Below the pieces are notes generated by a model that searched no databases, was not told where the DNA came from, and saw nothing but the letters and a program-made list of their open reading frames with translations. From Polytrichum commune (Eukaryota > Streptophyta > Polytrichopsida > Polytrichales > Polytrichaceae), in NCBI GenBank assembly GCA_950295325.1, contig OX485806.1, forward strand, positions 55,175,169-55,239,168: a stretch of DNA of 64,000 nt. The letters are read 5' to 3'. Positions 1 to 9,831 of the stretch are shown here, piece after piece (the first letter of the stretch is position 1; the number at the start of each line of letters is the position of its first letter). Position numbers and translations under genes: made by a program.

Positions 1-931
1 ACCAATCGTGGTTTTACAAAACTTACAAGCGGTGGACGTGCCTTCCCACCTCCCTAAGTTTTATGGAACTAAGGATGAAGATCCTTCTAGGCATATGGAG
101 AGGTACATGGAAAGGTTAGCTAGCTCACTCGTGACTAATCCGGGGTATTGGCTAGTATGGTTCCCCACCACTTTAGAGGGGGAAGCTTATGAGTGGTATA
201 GGGATCATGCCGAGGGACATTTTAGAGGATGAGACCAATTGCAAAGGGAGTTCTTGAATGAGTTCCGTCCAGAGGTTGGTCAAAGCACGGCGTTGAGGGC
301 ATTGGCTTCGATCAAGCAGGGTAGGGAAAATGAAATTTTGGCCTACATTAGGAGGTTTGATTTAATGCGTATACGTTACCCACCGACGGGATTACAAACG
401 ACAAACGGGTACATTCCGATTCAAGGTAGGCAAGGAGGTCCACACAACGTTGACAATAAGTGCCAAGCCCCCCCCACGGATCCGGGTCCGTCTAATTCTC
501 AAAACGTTAGATTTATGGATGGTGTGGTGGATGCTCATTACGATAACACGATTCCTCTCCCAATGGGGATTGGAGAGGAGCAAGGACAATGGCCTCCACA
601 CACCAATGCCATCACTTATAAATTGAGGAGTCTAGATGATGAAGTCATTCATGAAGCACCGGCTTTGGCGGTCACAACTAGAGCTATGAGAGGGAAAACT
701 CCATTAGAGGTAGGAGTGGAGGATCAAGAGGAATATTATTCGGACGAAAATGTTGACATGTCCAAATTAGATGAGATGGATAGGGTGGCTAGGAGAGTCA
801 CTAAGGAGTTGGAAAAGGAGAATGTAATTCTCCATGATAGAAAGATGCCTAACGTCGTTCATGATTTAGATGGTAGTGATATGGGAGAATGGGAAAGACC
901 GGACATTCCTTTGGACGAGTTGGATGGTGTC
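1..931 (+). pseudogene. gag polyprotein fragment, Ty3/gypsy (broken)
   Basis: This is the gag coat protein of the outer element, entered in mid-gene. It shows the retrotransposon gag core (WYRDHAEGHFRG, then LQREFLNEFRPEVGQ and AYIRRFDL). A TGA at 230-232 replaces the tryptophan codon seen in the minus-strand copy at 43087-43637. Just after AYIRRFDL (about position 370) the frame jumps to PPTGLQTTNGYIPIQ, which in that other copy lies about 1 kb further on, so roughly 0.9 kb including the zinc knuckle is deleted. The acidic tail (NVILHDR, GEWERPDIPLDELDGV) is cut at 931 by the GC-rich insertion. It resumes after 5004. Confidence 0.85.
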
Positions 932-975
932 TATGGGAACATGCGAACACCAAAATATCCGGATTGGCGATTTTA

Positions 976-2315
976 AGTGCCTAATCCGGTTTTGTCCAGA
1001 TGACCCTAGTATCGTCCAGGGATTCTGTGAAGTGTAGGAGGTCTAGAACACTCCGTACCTGCTTATTTCCTCTTCCTTAGCCAAATTTCCGGAAACCCTA
1101 ATTTCCGGATTTTTGGTCTTTGGGGGCACACTTAGCCTTTTTCCGGAGTGTGCCTTTCCGGATGGTATTTCTAGGTCCTTATTATAATAATTACCTCCCC
1201 CTTTTTCATCTACCCTCTAGAATAGGTGGTTTCTTCCGGTGAGGACGTCCTTCATAAGATTGGAATCCGGAAACTCCCTCACAACCAATCCGGATTGATC
1301 AGATCCCTCTTGGCAGGTCACACAGAGAGATCCGGATTGTTTCTTGGGACCATAGTGACCAGAGGAGTCCGGATTCCGACCGGAGACCTGACTCGACGGG
1401 ATGAGTGGGTGACCCGTACTACTTTCCGGATTGTCCCATCCACCAGTGAGGCTACCTCTTTGGAAGGTCAGTAAAGTCCGGATCCCTTCCGGACCTTTGC
1501 CTAATCTCCCACGACTGTCTCACCGAGATGTTACCCGGACATCCGGAACAATGAGGATTTCTTCCTACTTCACTCCGGAGGTGGCCTCCAATCCAGAATC
1601 CTTACTAATCCGGCCCTTCCCTTCTCTTTCCGACGGATCTGTCCGGCTACCTCTACCTTGGATTCTACTCAATCTGAGCTAACTGGGCGATCCGTACCAC
1701 CATCCGGATAGGTCCGTCTAAGGGCGGTGGGACCTCTTCAGAAGATCAGATTGGCGTAAGTCCGGACCCCTTCCGGATCTCACCCAATCTTCCCAGCGGC
1801 TATCCCACCTAGACGTTACCCAACCCACCGGATTAGTGAGGTTTCCCTCCCACTACACTCAGAGAGGATCTACAAGGCAATAACCGGATCTGATCCGGGT
1901 CTCTTTTCTCATGTCCTATCCGGAACTCCTATCCCTCATGCTCTCTCTCTCTCTCTTCCGCTAACAATCTCCGGATCATTCATACAAACATCAATCAAGA
2001 GAAGTCAAGGAGTGAGAAGCAAAGGCATTTATTCGGAGTAGGAGTAATCACAATACAACAATGGAGAAGGAACCCTTCTCAAGCTCCTTATTCAGCCTTA
2101 AGTAGAGGCTCAAAATCCCTAAACTAAGGGCGGCGGCCCAAGCGGCCGCCGCCAAGGAAAACCCTAACTACACCCGGTCTCCCGGATTTCCCGGATCAAG
2201 ATCCGGGTTTTCCGTTGACACTCCCAAGGGAAAATTTTATTACTCATCTTCAAAAACTCCTAAGTCCTACCTGCCTACCTCTATTCTGCCTAACTAAACT
2301 AGCTATTCTCCTCTA
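976..2315. other. Non-coding GC-rich part of the 4.07-kb insertion
   Basis: No coding pattern is convincing here. TCCGGA and CCGGAT motifs recur every few tens of bases, with a short CT-repeat near 1938-1960 and a GC-rich inverted repeat (GGCGGC...GCCGCC) near 2127-2154. In the orientation of the accessory ORF this is the 3' untranslated part of the element. Confidence 0.5.
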
Positions 2316-4395
2316 CTAAGAAGAGCGGTGCTTCTTCGGAGCCGATCCCTCCTTTGAGTGACTGCCTAACCTGCTGACGGCGGATGAGCCCCCTCCCGGC
2401 GACGCCTTCTGCAGCAGCGTGAGCATCCTTCTCATGTTCGGAGACGGGGCCACCTCGTCCTCCGAATCCGCTGCTCTCTCGGTCCGCGGTGTCCCGGTCC
2501 CTGGTGTTCCGGAAATTGTCCCTGGGGTTCCGGAAACTGCCCCCATCCGGAGGCTCTGGATCGAAGAAGGATCGCTTCCGGTGCCCTGCTCCGGATTCCG
2601 TCCACCCGAGATCGAAGCCGTCCGCGGATCCCTGTTGGAGGCCGCCCTTGAGGGTGGCGGAGGAAAGGGACTGACCATTTGGCAGTCCTGTGGAGACGAT
2701 GGCGAGGCGTGGGTCATAGGGGCTTTGCCCCTACTCGGAGTTGCCTCCCGATCAGAAGTCTGGTGCCAGATTGGCGTCCTAGCCCTATCCGGAGTCCGGG
2801 ATCGATCCGAGTTTCGCGGAACCGGGGACTGGCCTCTCCCGGATCGGACCGACCCGGTACTCTTCCTCCTCACTTGGGGAGAACGGACCTATTCCGGAAC
2901 CCTCCCGGAACTAGCCGGCTGCGAGCCGCCTCCCTGTTGGCTGGGGCCTGCAGATGTCGGCGGATTCTGCACCAGGGCCACTTCGCCAACTACCTCATAG
3001 AGGGTTCCGGTTGGTGACCCAGGCGGACCCGGATAGAGTACCCGCCGGGGTGTTCCGCTTGGTGGAACCACCCTCTGGATTTCCGCCAGGAGGTCCTTCA
3101 TCGTCCGTGAGTACTTCACGAGGATGGGAAGGATCTGCCTGGCGGAAGTGGGCTCTCCGGACTCCATCATCCGGTCGTAGAGGTGCGCCTTGTTGACGAT
3201 CTCCGCCGGATGCCCCACCAACTCCCGGATCCGGCTGAAGAGCACTGCCTGCTCCGCGTGGTACTTCCGGATCTCTTCGCTCTTCTGACTCAGCTCCTGA
3301 GTCATGGCCGCTACGTGCGCGGTGAGGTGAGCGTTCTCCGTCTTGGCCTACTCCAGCTCCTTCCGGTCCGCCCTCTTTGCCAACTCTCGAAAGATATTTC
3401 CGGGTCCGCAGTCGTCAAGAGCTTGGTTCGCCCCTCGGACAATGTGCTCCAGCCGGAAGTACTGGGTTTGCAGGTCCTCCATCCCCTCCTGCATCCGCTT
3501 GAAGGGATTTTCCGGAAAGTCCCAAGCTGATAGGTCCACATTTTGCCATGTGGTCTCCCGGCTGGGTCCGGCTTCCGGATGATGGTGAGGGGGAGTGGGA
3601 GAGAGTGGCCTCGAGACGGTTGGCGGCGGGCTTCCGGGTGACGAGGGAGGTGCTTCCGGAAGAATGGGGTCGCTGGAGGTCTCCGTCTCGACGTCTCCGG
3701 CTTCCCGAAGGAGCTTGTAGGCGACCTCGTCCGCCGCTATCGTTAGCAGGTCCTCCTCCTCCGCCAAGATGCAGTCGAAGTGCTGGTAGAGGTGCAAAAT
3801 GAAGGGGGAGAGGAAGGAGGGTTTCCGGCCGATGTGGGGGAGGGCCCGTCCGACTATCTCCTGGATGATCAGGCCCCAGTTCACCGGCCGGACTCCAAAC
3901 ATTGCACCAAACAGTGTGTTAGCCATGGTGAGGCTAATCCGCTTCGGCTTGTCCGGATTGAGAATGGGCAGGAGAAACTCTAGCACTCTCCGCTCCCTAA
4001 GATTCCGGCAGTTCCCAGGGTGGAATCCGTCCTTTGGATCCGCGTCCCCTCTGAACTTTCCGGCGAACAGGCCGTCGCGGCGGCCGGCCCACCCTTCGGC
4101 AATCCCCCTGGGAAACCTGTAGACCCTGTTCCAGGTATCCGGAGTCCAATTTTCTGGATCCCTCCTCTTTGTGCCTAGCCACTAATTGCCTCTCTCGAAC
4201 CTAAACTCACGGAGGGTATCTTCCGCTCTGAGGTTCCAGGGTTTAGAGAGCAGCCCCGCGCAGCCCATGACCCGGAGATCTTCCGCGAGCTCCTGCAGCT
4301 CCCTATCATCCCTCGGAATTGCTGGGGTGAGGGCTTTGAGCGGAATCGGGATGGGTTCCTGCTGATCCTCTTCCCGTGCTTCCGGCATTTTCCTC
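2316..4395 (-). pseudogene. Retrotransposon accessory ORF, plant-mobile-domain-like, with coiled coil (broken)
   Basis: The minus strand reads from about 4395 down to a stop at 2316 as one long protein of roughly 690 residues, broken by a few stops and frame changes (near 4180, 3347 and 2885). In order it shows an N-terminal region containing WGLIIQEIVGRALPHIGRK and LSPFILHLYQHF, a serine/proline-rich linker, a charged helical segment, a motif around VGHPAEIVNKAHLYDRM, and a basic serine/proline-rich tail. The first part aligns by eye with residues about 1620-1745 of the 2350-residue protein at 14726-21778 (shared spacing of VNW/VDW, then LSP/VGPP and EEE/QQE). The helical part matches 36446-36983. 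It is related to extra genes carried by Tat-lineage elements, not to a host gene. Its function is unknown. Confidence 0.6.
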
Positions 4396-4420
4396 TCCCT
4401 TCTAACTTTCTGGCTTGCAA

Positions 4421-4999
4421 CTCTCTCTCTCTTCCGGATTCCCTCTCTTCCGTCTAACTGCTACAGAGTCCCGGCAAGCCAACTGCCGGTGACTGAAAAG
4501 TGCTGAGTCCCAGCACTCCAACTGCTGGTGGCTTGAAATTACAACAACCTCACCACTCGTTCTCTCAGCAATTTCGTCGTTTGTGAATCAGAAAAAAGTG
4601 GGAAGGAGAAGGAAGGGACTCCTAAATATCCCTCCCCTGTTACCGTTTGGGTTAACGGAAAACGGTTATAACGGTTTTCGGACGGTCTTCCCCCAACCGT
4701 CATAAACCCGTTATAACCGCCACTTCCGGTCCGTTGGGTAATCTTGGCGCGTCCGTTATTTGGTCCGGACCAATGGTTCGGATCATGATTACACGGTCCG
4801 CCCATCCTATTTGACGGACCGGTCATAGTACTTATTTTAAGTCGTTTTATCGCACAAGGCGGGGTTAGAATACTCTATTTCCTAGTACAATTAATTTTAA
4901 CCTAAAAGACCCTATTACCTTCAGATAAGCAAGGAAAAATACGGAAATGGAATCCGTATTTCCGTATTTCCGTCTTTCCGTCGAATTTGGATTCCCACA
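4421..4999. other. Leader/terminal non-coding part of the 4.07-kb insertion
   Basis: Upstream of the minus-strand ORF. It contains repeated CGGTTATAACGG-type motifs (4640-4720) and a hairpin-capable pair ATACGGAAA / TTTCCGTAT near 4940-4975. No promoter can be assigned with confidence. Confidence 0.4.
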
Positions 5000-5004
5000 G
5001 TGTC

Positions 5005-6007
5005 CGCAATGCAAAAGTGGAGAAGTCAAGTGGTTATGATTTGTGGGCCGACCTTAGTTCGCTCAAGGCGGACATAACCTTTGGACAATTATTGGAAATT
5101 TCACCCGTCGCACGAAAGACTCTCAAGGATGGCATGCCCGTCAGTGGAGAATTAGAAAAGTGAAGACTAGAGTGGCCGCTAGAATTCAATCACAAGGAGG
5201 TCGAGATGTGAAGGCCATAGAGATAGAGGTCAACATAGTAGACAAGGTGGTCCCAAATGTGCTAGTGGATGGAGGTAGTAGTTTGAACATTTTGCCGGAA
5301 CACACCATGAAGAAATTGGGATTTGGTCTTACGGGTCCTTCGCCCTTGATTATAAACATGGCAAATCAAAGCTCAACCACACCTTTGGAAATGATTAAAG
5401 ATAGTAGGATGACCACCGGGGGAGAGGAACATTTAGTTACTTTTCATGTAATTAAGATGCATTCCAACAAGGACTCAATCCCCATCTTGTTGGGCAGACC
5501 TTGGTTGAGAATGGCCGATGCCATAGTGGATTGGGGAGGTGCGAAGCCATCCAATACTTATGGTCCTAAGGATAATCGAGTCAAAGTGTCAATTGGGTCA
5601 TTAGAAGGGTGGATGAAGAAGGAATTGTACCTACCATTGGAAGAGGAAGACCTTGACAAAATCAAGGATGAAGGAGGGGAGGCTCTAGTCCGAGTTGTTC
5701 ATCCCGGAAGTCGCAACACCATCACGGACTCGGGTTCGGGAAGTTTAGGTCCTAGGTTTACAATTATGGAGATAATGGGGAGTATGCACAATGGTTAAGG
5801 GAATATCCCGAGTCGGAGTTCGATATATTGGTGACATCTCACCATCCACGTTTGAATGATGAGAGGCTTAGTTCTAGTGGCGAGGATTGTTCGTTGTTGG
5901 AGCCATGTGAGGTGCTCACCGAAGAGGAGTGGATTTTAGGAGGTTTGACGCCTTGGGTGGATAGTGTGGATGATAGTGATGTTAATCTAGTACACGTGGA
6001 TGGGACT
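5005..6007 (+). pseudogene. gag tail and retropepsin-like protease, Ty3/gypsy (broken)
   Basis: This is the continuation of the gag begun at 1-931, followed by the aspartic protease that would cut the polyprotein. The join reads NAKVEKSSGYDLWADLSSLK. Around 5257-5300 is the protease core VLVDGGSSLNILPEHTMKKLG: the catalytic Asp is present, but the usual D-S/T-G is D-G-G. A second conserved block, ILLGRPWLRMADAIVDW, follows at about 5490-5535. A stop at 5161-5163 and a frame change separate gag tail from protease, and another frame change follows near 5750. The acidic spacer after the protease (EEWILGGLTPWVDSVDD) runs directly into the CAAGA duplication of the inserted chromovirus and continues at 13078. 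Confidence 0.8.
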
Positions 6008-6012
6008 CAAGA

Positions 6013-6984
6013 TGTCGCGCACCTCTCCATGAGGAGTGCCCGAAACACCATGGGCGCAAGGGGGACCCCGGAGTGACACCCGGAACTTGTGGCGCCGTTG
6101 GTGAGAGGGCCCAAGTGATCCTAGTGTGGGTGAGGGCCCCGGGCGTTGGGAACGCCTCCCACCCACAGAGGCTAGGAGGCATGAGGGTAAGGCCATAAGC
6201 TATGCGTAGCTCATGGCGTGGTGATTCTAGGAAGCTCAAGAACACCTCAATCGGAGGTGTGAGCTAGGAGTTATGGCCATTTGAGTGGGGCGCTGTCCCG
6301 GGACAGCGCCCTGGTACAGCAGTGCCTGGGAGTGATTCCCGGGACTGCCAAGGTTCAAACAGGCATAACTTCCTCAATACTTGCCCGAATGGGGCAAGTG
6401 AGGAGTCCATCGGCATCTACGTGAAGCGTAGATGAACATGGAGTGGTTGGTTGGCATGATCAGACATCATACAAGGAAGTTATGATGGTCTGAAGCTGCT
6501 GGGGGGTTCTAGGCCCAGCAGCTAAAGGAAAATGTCCACTTGGCCCCAACTCTTGGTAGAGAGACAAGAGGTTGGTTGACGGTGGGGTAGGGGCCCCGCG
6601 TGAAGTCCTAGAGGCTTATATGGGTGAGGTGGTGTGGCCTCACCCACCCGAGGCCGAACGGCAAGGCCTCCATGGGCTTTGGCCTATTGTGAGGCCATAG
6701 TTGCCTAGTATGGTTCGGGTTGTTGTAGTGTTGCTCCGGCAACTCGATGATCAACATAGGATTGGACTTCCATGGATGGAGGTCCACATTGGGGAAATGG
6801 GTTACCGATTAAGGGGTGAGTCCCGAAAGCAAAGTAGGAGGGTTGGTTCCCTCCTATGAACTATTGGTCCGGGGTAAGAGGAGCTATCCATTAGCATGGC
6901 GGAATGCGAAGGGTTAGCGCTCGTAACCTTTGCTAGAAACGAAAATTGGCAAGATTATTAAGGGACCTAGCAAGGGTTGCGACA
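6013..6984 (+). repeat. 5' LTR, subtype A (972 bp)
   Basis: Begins TGTCGC and ends GCGACA, a perfect 6-bp terminal inverted repeat. A perfect 22-bp palindrome lies at 6289-6310 and an 8-bp-stem inverted repeat (CATCTACG...CGTAGATG) near 6414-6434. It differs from the 3' LTR by four substitutions (in the segments ACCCGGAACTTG, CAGAGGCTAG, GCCATAAGC and CTCAATACTT). Confidence 0.97.
6617..6622 (+). promoter_or_regulatory. Possible TATA box of subtype A LTR
   Basis: TATATG follows GAGGCT in the middle of the LTR. The equivalent position in subtype B (near 37588) reads TATATAG, a better TATA box, so this is the likely U3 promoter. The start of transcription is not known. Confidence 0.4.
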
Positions 6985-6986
6985 CT

Positions 6987-6998
6987 TGGTATCAGAGC
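6987..6998 (+). other. Primer binding site for initiator tRNA-Met
   Basis: TGGTATCAGAGC starts 2 bases after the LTR. This is the common plant retrotransposon PBS, complementary to the 3' end of tRNA-iMet. Confidence 0.93.
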
Positions 6999-7039
6999 AG
7001 GGTTCCAATATTTGAGCTAGCACTTTGAGGTAGACATGG

Positions 7040-7340
7040 CTATCAAAAATGCGGGTTATGATGGTGAGCCCGGGGTTTCCAAAAGGTTGTGAGGCTCAAA
7101 TTGGAACAAGGATCATGTGCAAGTGGATTTTGACCATACCATTGATTCTAATGACAATGGTGGGCATGAGGGTGGATTCGGTGAGGAAAATGAAGGAGTG
7201 CTTTGAAAGGGCTCCCGCAAACCTCGAAAAGTATTTGGGGGCTAGAATACCGAATGCATCCGAAAGCTTGGACGGCATTAATGTTGGATTGAAATTCCAA
7301 TTCGAAATGCTTGGAAGGTATTGATGTTGGAATGAATTTG
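7040..7340 (+). pseudogene. gag N-terminal remnant of the chromovirus
   Basis: Reads in shifting frames as a counterpart of the better preserved gag at 37970-38320 (shared ARIPNA, LDG, VGLKFQ). Stops and frame changes remove any function. From about 7340 to 8100 no domain can be followed except the tandem array. Confidence 0.7.
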
Positions 7341-7647
7341 GTGCTAATGAGGCACCCGGGGCATCTTAAGGCCTATGTGCGCTATTCAAACGCACAAATG
7401 AAGGATACACCTAAAACGGACGAGCTTTCTAAGAAATGCATCCTTTTAGGTGGGGTTTTAAAAGCGGGTGGTGGATGCCTTGTTTAAGTCCCCAAGGCTT
7501 CTTGAGGACATGGTGGGGACCATCAAGTTTGCAAGAGCATTGAAGCCGATGGTCCCAAAGAGAAGTTTGGCGGCGCATCACCACAAGTGGCTTTAGCCAA
7601 AGTAGGTCCCAAAGAAATGAGTGCAAATTGTTTGGTCCATTTTAGTT

Positions 7648-7935
7648 AGGCAAAACATGTTGGTGCCGCGGACGGAATGTTGAAAGGTGGCTTTATGCTT
7701 CCAAAACAAATCATACTTGTGCCGCGGACGGAATGTTGGGAGGTGGGTTTGTCCTACCAAGGCAATTCATGTTTGTGCCGCGGACGGAGTGTGGGAAGGT
7801 GGCTTTGTGCTACCAAGGCAAAACATGTTTGTTTTGCGGACAAACTATTAGAAATTGGTTTTGTGGCACCAACCAATTTGTCCCGCGCACGAAATGTTTG
7901 AAGTTGGCTTTGCGGACCAAGCCAAGCCAAGTTAC
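7648..7935 (+). repeat. 56-bp tandem repeat, about five copies
   Basis: The phrase GTGCCGCGGACGGAATG recurs at 7663, 7719 and 7775, then in decayed form near 7831 and 7880, giving a 56-bp period. It lies inside the internal region of the chromovirus, in what would be gag or its tail. Confidence 0.85.
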
Positions 7936-8102
7936 GGAGGACCAAATGTAAGACGATGGCATTGTGACCAAGGCTAGTAGCCTTAAGCCGAGGCCAAGTC
8001 TTTTGTACCTTGAGGCTCAAATGAATGGGAGATATGTCTCATGAGTTGACAAAGAGGCAACGGACTCTTTCATGAGCCCAAAGCTCACAAGGGAGTTGGG
8101 GC

Positions 8103-8432
8103 TTGCCAATTGATAGAGCGGGCAAGCCCACCAAGGTGCGGTTTGGAAAGGGCGAACCGCATGAGACGAAGGAGTTCGCGATGCATGTAACCTTTCAATG
8201 TGGGACATTGGATTTTTGTCAAAATTTCACACCATGTGAAATAGATGAAATGCATGTCATTGTGAAGGCCGCCTTCTTTGAAACTCACATGATAGATGTG
8301 AGGTGCAAGCCGGTGTGCTTGCCGTGCATTATGATGTGTCATAATGACAAAGAATTGAAGTTCAAATTGACAAGGACTCCTATGGTAGGAGGACCCAAGT
8401 TGAATTTGGTCTTAATGGACCAAATTAAATGA
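8103..8432 (+). pseudogene. Chromovirus protease-region fragment
   Basis: An open stretch of 109 codons with the pattern of the protease/pre-RT region of plant chromoviruses: FQCGTLDFCQNF, CEIDEMHVI, AFFETHMIDV, and the end motif LTRTPMVGGPKLNLV. The catalytic DTGA-type core would lie before this and is not seen. It survives as an open island in otherwise broken coding sequence. Confidence 0.6.
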
Positions 8433-8485
8433 AATATGGTAAATATAATGGTCATGGTTCAATTGAAGCAACTCCAAGGAACTCA

Positions 8486-9820
8486 TGGGGAGGCTAGGAA
8501 AGATGGGCCTCCCCCAAACCATACTTGTGGGATGTTGGTGAGATACAAGGATGTATTCACCAATGTGTTGCCCAAAAAGTTACCGCCAAGAAGTGAATTG
8601 CAACTTTGCTCAAGAAGAAAATGAGTTCTTGAGGCATGTGGTGACAAAGGAAGTTGGTGGACAAACATGAAGAATTTCAAGGCAATCCAAGAGGAGAATT
8701 GGCCCTTGATCCAAAAAAAACTTAGATCATTGGTTGGCCTAGCCAACTACTACCACCACTTCATTCTAGATTTGTTTTAAGATTGCTAGGACCTTACTCA
8801 ACTTTTTGAGGAAATGGCTATCCCAAGAGTGGGATGAGCCTTGTCACCAAGCCTTTGGGAAGCTCAAGAGCAAATTCCCTTCACAAGATGTGGTTAAGTT
8901 TCCGGGTTTTCATAAGCATTTTGAGGTGCACATGGAGGCGAAGGATTTTACCATTGGTGGATGTTGATCCAAGATGGATGACCATTGCTTGTGGGAGCAT
9001 TAAGCTCCATGGTTGTCGAATCTTATCCGGCTTGTGCAAGAAATGGTTATCCCAATAGCGGGATGAGCCTTGCCACAAAGTCTTTAAGGAGCTTAAGACG
9101 AAGTTCTCTTCGCCGCCCGTGCTCAAGTTTGCGAAATTTGACAAACCTTTTGAGGTGCATACGGGGGCGAGTGACTTTGCCATTGGCGGATGGTTAACGT
9201 AGGATGGATGGCCATTGCATATGAGAGCGTTAAGCTTGATGGTTATCCGACCTTACCCGACTTGTGGAAGAAATGACTATCCCAAGAGTGGGATGAGCCT
9301 TGCCACCAAGTCTTTGGGGAGCTTGAGAGCAAGTGTTCTTAGACGCCCGTGCTCAAGTTCGCGGAGCTTGACAAACCTTTTGAGGTGCATACGGGGGTGA
9401 GCGACTTTGCCAATGGTGAATTATGTGTAATTGGATGGCCATTACATATGGGAGCATGAAGCTCGATGGTTGTCAAAGAAGACAATCAACTCATGACAAA
9501 GAATTTCTTTGCAATAGTGCATTGCTTGAAGATGTGGCGACACTATTTGGGGTTGCACAAAGCAAAGGTCTACATGGACAATGTGTCCTAAAAGAATTTT
9601 GACATTCAAGCGTAAGTGAGCGTCAAGTCATTGCGGTGACATGATAGTTTGGCGCTTATGAACGTGGATTTGATCCACAAACCGGACCGTGGAAATGTGG
9701 TGCCGGATGCGCGAAGTAGACCGGAAAAATTCCAAGCAATGAGAACCATCCAAACCTTGTGGCTAATGTGTGCCGGCGAAGGAAACTTGTGATGCAAGAT
9801 ACGGGAGGGATAAATTAACT
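8486..9820 (+). pseudogene. Reverse transcriptase / RNase H remnant, chromovirus
   Basis: The start of the RT domain is recognisable (YKDVFTNVLPKKLPPRSE, 8540-8600). The polymerase core, with its YxDD-type site, is deleted. What follows is the RT connection (SLVGLANYYHHFI near 8730 and a SQEWDE motif), then RNase H pieces and HCLKMWRHYLGLHKAKVY (9520-9580), LIHKP and the downstream linker. Many stops occur. The connection segment is present three times in tandem (8815-9480). Confidence 0.8.
8815..9480 (+). repeat. 230-bp tandem triplication within the RNase H region
   Basis: CCCAAGAGTGGGATGAGCC-type segments begin at about 8822, 9051 and 9281, each followed by the same coding block (GAGGTGCA(C/T)A, TTTGCCATTGG, GGATGGCCATTG). 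The period is 229-230 bp and the third copy is partial. The copies differ at many bases, so the duplication is older than the insertion of this copy. Confidence 0.85.
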
Positions 9821-9831
9821 ACCCCAAAGCA

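Larger units (their letters stand above)
932..4999 (-). mobile_element. GC-rich 4.07-kb insertion with TG...CA-like ends, possibly a non-autonomous LTR-type element
   Basis: The element is flanked by GTGTC at 927-931 and 5000-5004, and removing it plus one GTGTC rejoins the gag tail in a sequence matching the uninterrupted copy at 13360-13400. The ends are TATGGGAA and TTCCCACA, an 8-bp imperfect terminal inverted repeat like LTR termini (TGTGGGAA...TTCCCACA). No long direct repeats are seen at the two ends, so it could be one very long solo LTR, or a DNA element with short terminal repeats. It is much richer in G+C than its surroundings and full of TCCGGA palindromes. Its only coding content is a decayed minus-strand accessory ORF. 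Boundaries are firm; the class is uncertain. Confidence 0.75.

Noticed and set aside
2419-3600. Several long plus-strand open frames in the GC-rich insertion
   Set aside because: They overlap the minus-strand accessory ORF in GC-rich, stop-poor sequence and have arginine/proline/glycine-rich translations without motifs; only the minus-strand reading matches other copies.
7648-7935. CRISPR-like array
   Set aside because: Units abut without unique spacers, and the host is a plant-type genome.
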